Shown one piece after another: positions 45,667-54,947 of a DNA stretch of 64,000 bases; position 1 is the stretch's first letter, and every line of letters begins with the position of its first letter. The translations under genes and the position numbers were made by a program. This DNA is from Clostridiales bacterium (lineage in GTDB: Bacteria > Bacillota > Clostridia > Lachnospirales > Cellulosilyticaceae): assembly GCA_019418225.1 (NCBI GenBank), contig DYCF01000024.1, positions 1 to 64,000 of the forward strand. The letters run 5' to 3'. Below the pieces are notes generated by a model. It was not told the origin of the DNA. It did no database searches and was given only the letters and a program-made list of their open reading frames with translations.

Positions 45667-46096
45667 TTTGTTTAATCTCCATTTCATCGCCCACTTTAAT
45701 TGTGCCACCTTTTAAGACACGCGCAAATACGCCTTCTCTAGGCATAATGCAATCACCTACTTGATAATAAATCTGGCAATGCTGATGACACTGTTTACCA
45801 ATTTGTGTGATTTCAAGCTCTACCTCATTACATTTAAAGATTGTGCCAACTGGTACATTTCTAAAATCATAGCCTTCTACAATAAGATTTTCCCCAAAGG
45901 CTCCCGGATGCACCTGGCCACCCCTTGCTTTGAATTCTTCAATTTTCTCATTTGAAATTAAGCTCACTTGACGATGCCATTTCCCTGCATGTGCATCATT
46001 CTCAATTCCAAAATCCTCAATAAAATTTGCTTCTTCTATTTTTACCTTTTGTGTCCCACGTTTTTCACTAATACATATTGCTAATACTTTTCCCAT
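45659..46096 (-). CDS. MOSC domain protein
   Basis: The 145-residue protein shows the MOSC pattern (HAGKWHRQVSLIS, PGAFGENLIVEG) and a Cys/His cluster CHQHCQIYYQVGDC. MOSC proteins bind molybdenum cofactor or its sulfur; stand-alone ones often sit in Moco operons in Clostridia. Probably a Moco carrier or sulfurase-like accessory. Confidence 0.9.
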   Translation of the reverse strand: MGKVLAICISEKRGTQKVKIEEANFIEDFGIENDAHAGKWHRQVSLISNEKIEEFKARGGQVHPGAFGENLIVEGYDFRNVPVGTIFKCNEVELEITQIGKQCHQHCQIYYQVGDCIMPREGVFARVLKGGTIKVGDEMEIKQND

Positions 46097-46097
46097 C

Positions 46098-47075
46098 TTA
46101 GCCTCCTATTTGCGCCATTATTTTATCTTCTATATTATCAATTTCTAAGTCGTTAAAATGATGTTGTACCGGTTTGCCTGCTGTTGCATCACTTATTACC
46201 TGTGTTAACTTTTCTTCAGTGATGCCTGCTCTTACCAAACGCTTTAAATCCACACCATCTTTGGAATGTAAGCACAATTTCAAGAAGCCATCCGCTGTCA
46301 GACGAATACGATTACATTCTTCACAGAAACATTCACTTACTGCGCTAATAAAGCCGATTTTACCTTTAAATCCATCAATTTCATAATATTTAGCTGGGCC
46401 ATTCCCCATCTTGCCATCATAAGGTTTTAATGGTCCAAATTCCGCTTCTAATTGTTTTTTAATTTCTTGTTTAGAAAGTGGCTTAAGCTGTGGGCCAAGG
46501 CCAATAGGCATAAGCTCAATAAATCTAACACTTACCCTTCCTGACATAGTCAGTCTTGCTAAGTCACAGATTTCATCTTCATTAAAATTCTTTGCTACCA
46601 AACAATTAAGCTTCACACTTTTTAATGGATATGTCATGGCTTTATGAATACCTGCTAATACCTTATCCAGTCCATCAACGCGTGTAATCTCCTTAAAACG
46701 TTCATGTTTTAATGTATCTAAACTAATATTAATGCGGTCTAACCCCGCATCTACAAGCGCCTCAATTTTTTCCTCTAATAAAAAGCCATTAGTCGTTAAA
46801 GTCACTTCATCAATACCAGGAATTTCTTTAATTTGCTTAATTAAAACATGTAAATCTTTTCTTACAAGAGGCTCTCCACCTGTAATTTTAATCTTAGAAA
46901 TGCCGAGCTTCGCCCCGCTACGACATATCTTAAGGATTTCTTCAAAGCTTAAGCGTGCTTCATTTGGCATACATTGTATGCCCTCTTCTGGCATACAATA
47001 CGTACATTTAAAGTTACAATGATCTGTAACAGATATTCTTAAATAGTCAATTCTTCTATTTTGTTTATCTAACAT
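46098..47075 (-). CDS. moaA: GTP 3',8-cyclase MoaA
   Basis: The 325-residue radical SAM enzyme (ATG at 47075, GAGGAG upstream) starts molybdopterin synthesis from GTP. It has the radical SAM motif CNFKCTYC, the second cluster cysteines in CFCEECNRIRLT and LKLCLHS, and the C-terminal GG (MAQIGG) needed for activity. Confidence 0.95.
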   Translation of the reverse strand: MLDKQNRRIDYLRISVTDHCNFKCTYCMPEEGIQCMPNEARLSFEEILKICRSGAKLGISKIKITGGEPLVRKDLHVLIKQIKEIPGIDEVTLTTNGFLLEEKIEALVDAGLDRINISLDTLKHERFKEITRVDGLDKVLAGIHKAMTYPLKSVKLNCLVAKNFNEDEICDLARLTMSGRVSVRFIELMPIGLGPQLKPLSKQEIKKQLEAEFGPLKPYDGKMGNGPAKYYEIDGFKGKIGFISAVSECFCEECNRIRLTADGFLKLCLHSKDGVDLKRLVRAGITEEKLTQVISDATAGKPVQHHFNDLEIDNIEDKIMAQIGG

Positions 47076-47118
47076 AAGCTGCTCCTCAAACACACCTAAT
47101 TATTCTTCCCTCATCCTT

Positions 47119-48336
47119 TTACAATCTATCGCGTAATAAAATCACCTTTACAGTTTCACCCATAGCTAACTTCTCTGTTCCGGCTGGAATATCAATGAGA
47201 CAATTGCATAAACTCATTGTATATAATGCACCTGACGCATGATTGTGATGATTTAAGTACACCTTACCATCTTTATAAGTGCCTCGAATAAAACGTCTTT
47301 TTTTACTTTTTTTATTAAACTCACTCGCCATTATACCTGTACATGCTATGTTTAAAATTTCGCTATCGCCTAAAATCTTACTACATACAGGCCTTACCAG
47401 CAGTTCAAAATTTACAAGTGCTGCAAATGGATTTCCTGACAAGCTAATCATTAATTTATCATTTATAAGGCTTCCAAGTACTGGTGTCCCCGGCTGAATT
47501 GCTACGCGCCAAAACAAACGCTTAGCCCCTAGTCTTTCTATGACTTCATGCATAATATCTTTCTTACCTACAGACACTCCGCCTGTGGTTACGATAAGCG
47601 CTACACGATTTATATAATGCGCAATTTGCTCAGCTACTGCCGCCGCTGTATCTTCACAAGTTTTAATCCAAATAATATCCATGCCTAATGTTTTACCTAA
47701 AGTACTCATCATCATGCCATTGCTATTATAAATTTTCCCAGGCAATAATGGCGTGCCTGCTTCCATGAGCTCATCACCTGTACATAAAAGTAGCATTTTA
47801 GGTTTTGCCTTTACTTTAACTTTACAAATCCCCATACTACTTAAAATGCCTAATGTAATGGCATTTAATTTCTCACCACATTTTAAAAGTAATGTTCCTT
47901 CTTTAATATCTTCACCTGTAAAGCAATAGTTCTCAAAAGGCTTAAGCTGCGTATAAATAGCTACACTGCTTTCACCATAATCTGTCTCCTCTTGACGCAG
48001 GACACAATCACACCCTTTTGGAATAGGTGCACCTGTCATAATGCGAACAGCTTCTCCTTGCTTTACTTCACCCTCAAAGTAATCACCTGCACATACCTCG
48101 CCTATTACTTTTAATGTAACTGGTGTTTCTTTGCTAGCCCCTATGCTACTCTCTGCCATAAAGGCATAACCATCTAAAGGTGAACGGTCAAAAGGCGGAT
48201 TATTAATCGGTGCATAAATATCTTCATTTAAAATACGTCCATTTGCTTCTTCTAATGTAACTTCTTCAAAGCCAACTATGCCCTTTACTTTTTCAAGTAG
48301 TATGTCTTTTGCATCTTCTAGGCTTATATTGACCAT
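47119..48336 (-). CDS. moeA: Molybdopterin molybdenumtransferase MoeA
   Basis: The 405-residue protein (ATG at 48336, AAAAGGAG upstream) has PPFDRSPLDGYA, IMTGAPIPKGCD, GDELMEAGTPL and the MPT-binding TTGGVSVGKKDIM. It inserts molybdate into adenylated molybdopterin. The frame continues upstream to 48396 without a ribosome site. Confidence 0.95.
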   Translation of the reverse strand: MVNISLEDAKDILLEKVKGIVGFEEVTLEEANGRILNEDIYAPINNPPFDRSPLDGYAFMAESSIGASKETPVTLKVIGEVCAGDYFEGEVKQGEAVRIMTGAPIPKGCDCVLRQEETDYGESSVAIYTQLKPFENYCFTGEDIKEGTLLLKCGEKLNAITLGILSSMGICKVKVKAKPKMLLLCTGDELMEAGTPLLPGKIYNSNGMMMSTLGKTLGMDIIWIKTCEDTAAAVAEQIAHYINRVALIVTTGGVSVGKKDIMHEVIERLGAKRLFWRVAIQPGTPVLGSLINDKLMISLSGNPFAALVNFELLVRPVCSKILGDSEILNIACTGIMASEFNKKSKKRRFIRGTYKDGKVYLNHHNHASGALYTMSLCNCLIDIPAGTEKLAMGETVKVILLRDRL

Positions 48337-48338
48337 GT

Positions 48339-49361
48339 TTATTCTCCTTTTCCAAAATGACAATGTGGATAATGACAAGGCTTGCATCCTGTACATAGGC
48401 CGCCATGTCCTAATTTAACCAAATCCCTTTTACTTAACTTCTCACCAGTCATTACTCTTGGTAATACAAGGTCAAATACCGTAGCCCCTGCATACATTAC
48501 ACAACCTGGTAATCCCATAATCGGAATATCTCCTTTATATGAAAGCAAGAACATTGCCCCTGGAAGTACTGGTGCACCATAAGAAATAATCTCTGCCCCT
48601 GTTTCTTTAATTGCACTTGGTGTGACATCATCTGGGTCTACGCTCATGCCGCCTGTACAAACTATCATATCTGCCCCTTTTGCTAAGAAGCCTTCAATAG
48701 CTGCTGTAATCATTTCCTGCTTATCATCTACGATTTCTTGTCCTAAAATTTCTACGCCAAATGGCTTAAGTTTTTGACGGATAACAGGGCCAAATGCATC
48801 CTTAATACGGCCTTTATAAACTTCACTGCCAGTTGTTACAATCCCTACTTTTTTATGAATATATGGCACTAAGCTTAAAAGTGGCTTATCGCCAGCTGCT
48901 TTTTTTACTTCTTCCATTGTTTCTTTTTCAATAAGTAACGGAATAACTCTTGTCCCAGCCAATGTATCTCCCTTTTTAACTGGAAAATTATTATGTCTTG
49001 TTGCAATCATTACACGGTCAATGCTATTGATATCCATAAGTCTTTCTACATCTACCTTGAATACGCCATCACACTGAGCGATTGCTTCAATCTTCCCTTC
49101 CTTTACCTCTGAAGGTGCAATATTCTCATTATGACAAATCCCATATAAAATTTCTGCCGCCTCATTTTCATGAAGCATATTGTCATCTTTTTCCCAAATA
49201 TAAAGATGCTCTTTTCCAATAGAAAGCAGTACTGGAATATCTTCTTTTGTCACCACATGCCCCTTTTTAAAGGCTACACCTTTTTTAACGTCTTTTACAA
49301 TCTGTGTAATATCATGACAAAGTACGTGCCCGACTGCATCTTCTGTGCGAATTTGTTTCAT
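48339..49361 (-). CDS. Molybdopterin-binding protein with Cys/His tail
   Basis: The 340-residue protein has a MoeA/MogA-type molybdopterin-binding domain (IVTTGSEVYKGRIKD, VCTGGMSVDPDDVTPSAI, LPGCVMYAG) and N-terminal MoeA-like features. The end reads GGLCTGCKPCHYPHCHFGKG, a likely metal-binding tail. Such paralogues lie beside moeA in many Clostridia. First gene of the Moco operon; moaC, moaD, moaE and moeB are not in the window. Confidence 0.85.
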   Translation of the reverse strand: MKQIRTEDAVGHVLCHDITQIVKDVKKGVAFKKGHVVTKEDIPVLLSIGKEHLYIWEKDDNMLHENEAAEILYGICHNENIAPSEVKEGKIEAIAQCDGVFKVDVERLMDINSIDRVMIATRHNNFPVKKGDTLAGTRVIPLLIEKETMEEVKKAAGDKPLLSLVPYIHKKVGIVTTGSEVYKGRIKDAFGPVIRQKLKPFGVEILGQEIVDDKQEMITAAIEGFLAKGADMIVCTGGMSVDPDDVTPSAIKETGAEIISYGAPVLPGAMFLLSYKGDIPIMGLPGCVMYAGATVFDLVLPRVMTGEKLSKRDLVKLGHGGLCTGCKPCHYPHCHFGKGE

Positions 49362-49508
49362 TACGTCATACCTCCTTGCGTTCTACCATTATTTTGTAAT
49401 TAATAATAGTATATGTATTTATCTTAAATCTATTTGTACCTTTACAGGATTATTGCCTTTAAATCTAGTATTCCTCTTACTATGATTGTTAAAAATTCTA
49501 CTATCTTT

Positions 49509-49580
49509 AGTATATTCAAGTCCATTTATTTTTTCTGTAATATATATCACGTTTTCAAGTAACCTGTGAAAAGTTTCACA
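49509..49580 (-). promoter_or_regulatory. Molybdenum cofactor operon promoter with two CRP/FNR-type sites
   Basis: On the minus strand, a site TGTAATATATATCACG (plus-strand reading, 49536-49551) is centred 29.5 bp upstream of -10 TATACT (49509-49514), hence at -41.5 for a start near 49502. A second, perfect TGTGA-N6-TCACA site (49565-49580) is centred 29 bp further up, near -70.5. The -10 hexamer and spacing are those of the asr and nitrate reductase promoters. Confidence 0.75.
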
Positions 49581-49643
49581 TTTTTAACTTTGAATACATC
49601 ACACTATTTTAGCATATTCTATCATTTAAAACAGTAGCTATTG

Positions 49644-51020
49644 CTACACTTCTATTTGTTTACTTTCTATTTTCGTAGTAAGCCCCTTTATCTTCCACTT
49701 TCCTTGACCATAACGTATACAACTGATAAGGGCGGTAATAGTCCATGTAAGTCCTGTTGTAAACCATATACTAAGTGAGCCTACTGCTGGAATCATACTC
49801 AGCGGTTTTGCAAAACCGACACGCCCACCTACTTCTACAAATCCTGAAAGCATCGCAAAGTTTGCATCCCCTGCGCCATTTAATACATTACGCGTCACAT
49901 AAATCATCCCTAGTGCCGCATAGAAAAGGCATACAATCTGGATACCTTGTGCACCTGCTGCAATAACTGCCTCATCGCTCGTAAACCATTTCATAATATC
50001 TTCTGCAAAGACCCAGTTAAGAGGCAGCATCATTAAACTGAAAAATGTACTAATACGCGTTCCTGCCCAAAAGCCTTTCTTCACTCGCTCAATTTGACCT
50101 GCCCCCATATTTTGTCCTGTATAAGTAGCAAGTGCTGCACCTAAAGAATTAAATGGCTGTTGCACTAACTGCTCAAAACGATTTTCCACAGTAAAAGCAG
50201 CTACCGTGACTGGCCCAAATCCATTAATGACCCATTGTAAAAATACGCAAGATATAGCAATCATGGAATTTTGAAGTGCTACCGGAATGCCCAGTCCTAA
50301 GCTTCTTTTTAATAAATCCTTATGTACTACAATTTCTCTTAGTGGTATACGGAATAATTCATTGTGTCGCCTTGCAAAAACAACGCATCCAATAGCTGCC
50401 ACGGCTTGTGCAATAATGGTAGCAACACCTACACCTAGCACGCCCCAACCAAAGTTTACGACAAATACATAATCTAGCCCCACATTTAATACACATGCCA
50501 CACTTAGAAAAATCAGCGGCGTCACTGAATCTCCCAAAGCACGCAAAATAGAAGCAAAACCATTATATAGCCCCACTGCCAGCATACCTGCACAGGTAAT
50601 GCGCATATATAAAATAGCATCTTCTAGCATTTCAGGAGGTGTCTGCAACGCACTCATAATCGGTCTTGCTAAAACAATTCCCAGAATCCCCATCAGAAGT
50701 GAACTAAATACCATGACATACATGGCCGTACTAATTGCCTCTTTCACCCGTTTCATTTGTGCTGCTCCGAAAAGCTGTGAAATTACAATCCCAATACCGG
50801 CACTTAACCCAAATGTTAATGAAAAAAACAAGAAGGTAATTGAGCCCGTAGCACCTACTGCTCCTAATGCATTTGCCCCTACAAATCGCCCTACAATCAT
50901 GGCATCTACCATATTATAAAACTGTTGAAATAAATTACCTACCAACATAGGCAGTGAAAACTTAATGAGTAACTTCGTTGGATTCCCCTTTGTCATATCA
51001 TAAGTAAAATCTCTGGCCAC
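49644..51020 (-). CDS. MATE family efflux transporter
   Basis: The 458-residue protein has twelve spans and typical MATE motifs (SLPMLVGNLFQQFYNMVDAM at the start; FTVENRFEQLVQQPFNSLGAA in the second half). It exports cationic compounds against Na+ or H+. Stands alone with its own start region. Confidence 0.93.
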   Translation of the reverse strand: MARDFTYDMTKGNPTKLLIKFSLPMLVGNLFQQFYNMVDAMIVGRFVGANALGAVGATGSITFLFFSLTFGLSAGIGIVISQLFGAAQMKRVKEAISTAMYVMVFSSLLMGILGIVLARPIMSALQTPPEMLEDAILYMRITCAGMLAVGLYNGFASILRALGDSVTPLIFLSVACVLNVGLDYVFVVNFGWGVLGVGVATIIAQAVAAIGCVVFARRHNELFRIPLREIVVHKDLLKRSLGLGIPVALQNSMIAISCVFLQWVINGFGPVTVAAFTVENRFEQLVQQPFNSLGAALATYTGQNMGAGQIERVKKGFWAGTRISTFFSLMMLPLNWVFAEDIMKWFTSDEAVIAAGAQGIQIVCLFYAALGMIYVTRNVLNGAGDANFAMLSGFVEVGGRVGFAKPLSMIPAVGSLSIWFTTGLTWTITALISCIRYGQGKWKIKGLTTKIESKQIEV

Positions 51021-51117
51021 CTAAATCCTCCTCACTTAATTAAATTAATTTTTTATATTATCTATTCCATTATAGCAATCTCTCTCTCAAATAAACATTA
51101 CTTTCTAAAAACAAAAA

Positions 51118-51156
51118 TAGGTCATTATATTCTTTATAAAGTAATATAATGACCTA
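51118..51156 (-). terminator. Terminator of carB
   Basis: The stem TAGGTCATTATATT / AATATAATGACCTA lies after the carB stop, with TATTTTTG following on the minus strand. Confidence 0.8.
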
Positions 51157-51194
51157 CCTTATTAACTTTTCTTTACACTTCTATCTTGCTTCTA

Positions 51195-54100
51195 TCACGC
51201 CTCTATCTCACTATGGAATTCTTGTAATGATTTAATCGTTTTACCTTTTCCGCTTTTTACAGCCTTAATTCCTTCAACTGTTGCTCTAGCGCCCGCCATT
51301 GTTGTGACATAGAAGACACGTTTACGTATAGCGGCTTTACGAATATAGCTATCATCATCAGCCCCAGTTTTATCATTTGGCGTATTAATTACAATATCTA
51401 CTTCATTATTCGTAATGGCATCTAAAATATTTGGGCGACCTTGTTGTAATTTAAAAATTCGCTCTGCTTTAATGCCATTTGCATTTAAAAGGTCAGCTGT
51501 CCCTCCTGTGGCAATAATTTTAAAGCCGCACGCCGCAAATCCTTTTGCAACTTCTACTACTTCACCTTTATCTCTGTCACTTACACTAATAAGTACAGTG
51601 CCTTCAAGTGCAATCTTAGTCTGTGTAGCTTCCTGTGCTTTGTAATAAGCTTCACCGAAGTTATCTGAAATACCAAGTACTTCCCCAGTCGAACGCATTT
51701 CTGGTCCTAAAATTGGGTCAACTTCTTGGAACATATTAAATGGAAATACAGCTTCTTTTACCCCATGATGCTTAAACTTCTTATCCTTTAAACTAGGTAC
51801 TGGTGATGGACGTCCTGTCAGCTCGCTTGTAATAATGTCTGTAGCATATTTCACCATCTTGATATTGCATACTTTTGAAACAAGTGGCACCGTACGTGAT
51901 GCACGAGGGTTTGCTTCTAAAACATATACTTTGTCGTCCTCAATGGCATATTGCATATTCATAAGACCACGTACATTCATTTCCTTTGCAATTTTCTTTG
52001 TATACTCTTTAATGATTTGCACGTTTTTATCAGAGATGTTCAGTGATGGTAAGATACATGCTGAATCTCCTGAGTGAATGCCTGCAAGTTCAATATGCTC
52101 CATAACAGCTGGTACAAATACGTTTTCACCATCACTAATAGCATCTGCTTCACATTCTGTGGCATTGTGTAAAAATCTATCAATTAAAATTGGGCGATCT
52201 GGTGTCACACCTACAGCGGCCTTCATATAAATTTCTAAACTCTTAGGCTCATGGACTACTTCCATCCCGCGTCCACCAAGTACATAAGATGGTCTTACCA
52301 TGACTGGATAGCCGATACGGCTTGCAATCTCTAATGCTTCTTCTACATTAACTGCCATGCCAGACTCTGGCATAGGAATATTAAGTTTATTCATCATTTC
52401 TCTAAATAAATCTCTATCCTCTGCAAAGTCAATTGTTTCAGGAGATGTTCCTAATATATTAACACCTGCTGCTTTTAAATCAGCTGCTAAATTTAAAGGT
52501 GTTTGACCGCCAAATTGAGCAATGACACCCAGTGGTTTTTCCTTTTCATGAATACTTAGTACATCTTCTAATGTAAGCGGTTCAAAGTAAAGCTTATCAG
52601 ATGTATCATAGTCTGTACTTACTGTTTCTGGATTACAGTTAATCATGATTGTTTCAAAACCTAACTCTCTTAATGCCTTGGCTGCATGTACGCAGCAATA
52701 GTCAAATTCAATTCCTTGACCAATACGATTAGGTCCACTGCCTAAAATCATAATTTTAGGTTTATCTGTGCTGACTTTTGACTGATCTTCGATATTATAG
52801 CTAGAGTAATAATATGCTGCATCTGGTGTGCCACTTACATGTACACCTTCCCAAGCTTCTTTGATGCCATAACTTAAACGTTTTTCACGTAACTGTGTTT
52901 CTGTTACCTCTAATACTTTGGCCAAGTAACGATCTGAGAAACCATCTTGTTTTGCTTTTAAAAGTATTTCCTTATTAGGTACTTGTCCCTTCATGCTTAT
53001 AAGCTGATTTTCTTCTTCTACAAGTTCTTTCATTTGTTCTATAAAATAAGGCTTAATTTTAGTGAGTTCAAACAGTTCTTCCACTGTCGCCCCTTTTCTT
53101 AAGGCTTCATACATAATGAATTGTCTTTCACTCGTAGGAATATGTAACATTTGAAGCAGTTCCTCTTTTGTCTTATGATTAAAATCTTTTGCAAATCCTA
53201 AGCCATAGCGGCCTGTTTCAAGACTACGAATCGCCTTTTGGAAAGCTTCTTTATATGTTTTTCCGATACTCATAACTTCCCCTACGGCACGCATCTGTGT
53301 ACCAAGCTTATCTTCTGCATTTTTGAATTTCTCAAAGGCCCAACGTGCAAACTTAATTACCACATAATCCCCATCTGGTTTATATTTGTCTAATGTCCCA
53401 TATTTGCCACATGGAATATCTTTTAGCGTCAATCCTGTTGCAAGCATAGCCGATACTAATGCAATAGGAAAGCCAGTTGCTTTAGAAGCTAATGCTGATG
53501 AACGAGAAGTTCTTGGATTAATTTCAATGACAATAATACGCCCAGTTTCTGTGTGACGCGCAAACTGTACATTGGTTCCACCGATTACCTCAATCGCCTC
53601 TACAATCTTATAGGCTTGACGTTGAAGTTCTTGTTGTACTTCCTCTGAAATAGTGAGCATAGGTGCTGAACAGAAAGAATCCCCTGTATGTACACCTAGT
53701 GGGTCAATATTTTCAATGAAACATACTGTTATCATATTACCTTCTTTATCACGTACAACTTCTAATTCAAGTTCTTCCCAACCTAATATCGATTCTTCTA
53801 CTAAAACCTGCCCTACAAGACTGGCTTGAAGCCCTCTTGCACATACTGTACGTAGTTCATCTTTATTATAGACAAGGCCGCCACCTGCGCCGCCCATTGT
53901 ATAGGCTGGGCGAAGTACGACAGGATATCCTAACTTATCTGCAATGGCTAAGGCTTCATCTACACTATACGCTACTTCACTTCTTGCCATTTCAATACCA
54001 AGCTTATTCATCATATGTTTAAATTCAATGCGGTCTTCACCACGTTCAATGGCATCTACTTGTACCCCAATAACTTCTACATTATATTTCTTTAAGATGC

Positions 54101-54416
54101 CTAGCTTATCAAGTTCTGAACATAAGTTAAGACCTGATTGTCCGCCTAAATTAGGTAATAAACAGTCAGGACGTTCTTTTTCAATAATCTCTTCAAGACG
54201 TTTTGCATTAAGTGGTTCAATATAAGTTACATCCGCAATCTCTGGGTCTGTCATAATTGTTGCAGGATTTGAGTTTACAAGTACAATTTCATATCCTAAT
54301 TGACGTAATGCTTTACATGCTTGCGTTCCTGAATAATCAAATTCACATGCTTGTCCTATAATAATAGGGCCTGAACCAATAATCAATACTTTCTTAGATT
54401 TACTCTCCATTCTCAT
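51195..54416 (-). CDS. carB: Carbamoyl-phosphate synthase large subunit
   Basis: The 1073-residue chain is full length: two ATP-grasp halves (about 1-400 and 555-930) with matching openings VLIIGSGPIIIGQACEFDYSG and IMILGSGPNRIGQGIEFDYC, a linker region between, and the C-terminal allosteric domain (TVLISVSDRDKGEVVEVAKG). It makes carbamoyl phosphate for arginine and pyrimidines. No carA is adjacent on either side, so the small subunit must be elsewhere. GGAGGA precedes the ATG. Confidence 0.96.
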   Translation of the reverse strand: MRMESKSKKVLIIGSGPIIIGQACEFDYSGTQACKALRQLGYEIVLVNSNPATIMTDPEIADVTYIEPLNAKRLEEIIEKERPDCLLPNLGGQSGLNLCSELDKLGILKKYNVEVIGVQVDAIERGEDRIEFKHMMNKLGIEMARSEVAYSVDEALAIADKLGYPVVLRPAYTMGGAGGGLVYNKDELRTVCARGLQASLVGQVLVEESILGWEELELEVVRDKEGNMITVCFIENIDPLGVHTGDSFCSAPMLTISEEVQQELQRQAYKIVEAIEVIGGTNVQFARHTETGRIIVIEINPRTSRSSALASKATGFPIALVSAMLATGLTLKDIPCGKYGTLDKYKPDGDYVVIKFARWAFEKFKNAEDKLGTQMRAVGEVMSIGKTYKEAFQKAIRSLETGRYGLGFAKDFNHKTKEELLQMLHIPTSERQFIMYEALRKGATVEELFELTKIKPYFIEQMKELVEEENQLISMKGQVPNKEILLKAKQDGFSDRYLAKVLEVTETQLREKRLSYGIKEAWEGVHVSGTPDAAYYYSSYNIEDQSKVSTDKPKIMILGSGPNRIGQGIEFDYCCVHAAKALRELGFETIMINCNPETVSTDYDTSDKLYFEPLTLEDVLSIHEKEKPLGVIAQFGGQTPLNLAADLKAAGVNILGTSPETIDFAEDRDLFREMMNKLNIPMPESGMAVNVEEALEIASRIGYPVMVRPSYVLGGRGMEVVHEPKSLEIYMKAAVGVTPDRPILIDRFLHNATECEADAISDGENVFVPAVMEHIELAGIHSGDSACILPSLNISDKNVQIIKEYTKKIAKEMNVRGLMNMQYAIEDDKVYVLEANPRASRTVPLVSKVCNIKMVKYATDIITSELTGRPSPVPSLKDKKFKHHGVKEAVFPFNMFQEVDPILGPEMRSTGEVLGISDNFGEAYYKAQEATQTKIALEGTVLISVSDRDKGEVVEVAKGFAACGFKIIATGGTADLLNANGIKAERIFKLQQGRPNILDAITNNEVDIVINTPNDKTGADDDSYIRKAAIRKRVFYVTTMAGARATVEGIKAVKSGKGKTIKSLQEFHSEIEA

Positions 54417-54947
54417 ATATCCTCCAAAATTCTTATTTCTACTCCTCTGTTATGAGCTATTAGTCTCAAATTGTATATATTATATCATAAAATTTTATAT
54501 ATTATATATTTTTTATTGCCATTCATGTATATTTATTTAATATTTTGTTTTTTTAGTTTATTTATTGTAAACCCAAACTATATATTTCATTCTCAGTACA
54601 TTTTAACAATATTATTAAGAAACTTTTTATTTTCTTTCATATTTCTAAATATATTTTTGATTTTTCTAACCAGACATCTTTGTATAAATATCACAAAAAC
54701 TCAATTAAAATTCTTTTCATCTTATTTATTTTCAACTCAACACTTATACTTTCTACATACAATTCACATTTTATTGTATTTTCTACCAAAGGAAACGCAT
54801 TTTTTTATAGCACTTTTTATATTTATTTACTACACACTAAACTGTAATATATAAATATAAAAAAAATTATTAATATTTTTTTGTAATTTTTTTTCTTTAT
54901 GATTAGCTAATATGCTATCAAAAATATAATGTAAAGGAGCAATATTT
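54417..54947. other. Very AT-rich divergent intergenic region
   Basis: Between carB (minus) and the pectate lyase (plus). It should hold both promoters; a TATAAT box for carB is possible at 54479-54484 on the minus strand. No reading frame, RNA or clear operator was seen. Composition is strongly A and T, with long runs. Confidence 0.5.

Noticed and set aside
54471..54854. 127-codon plus-strand frame rich in Phe, Ile, Leu and Tyr
   Set aside because: This is what very AT-rich intergenic DNA gives by chance; no ribosome site and no pattern of a membrane protein with loops.
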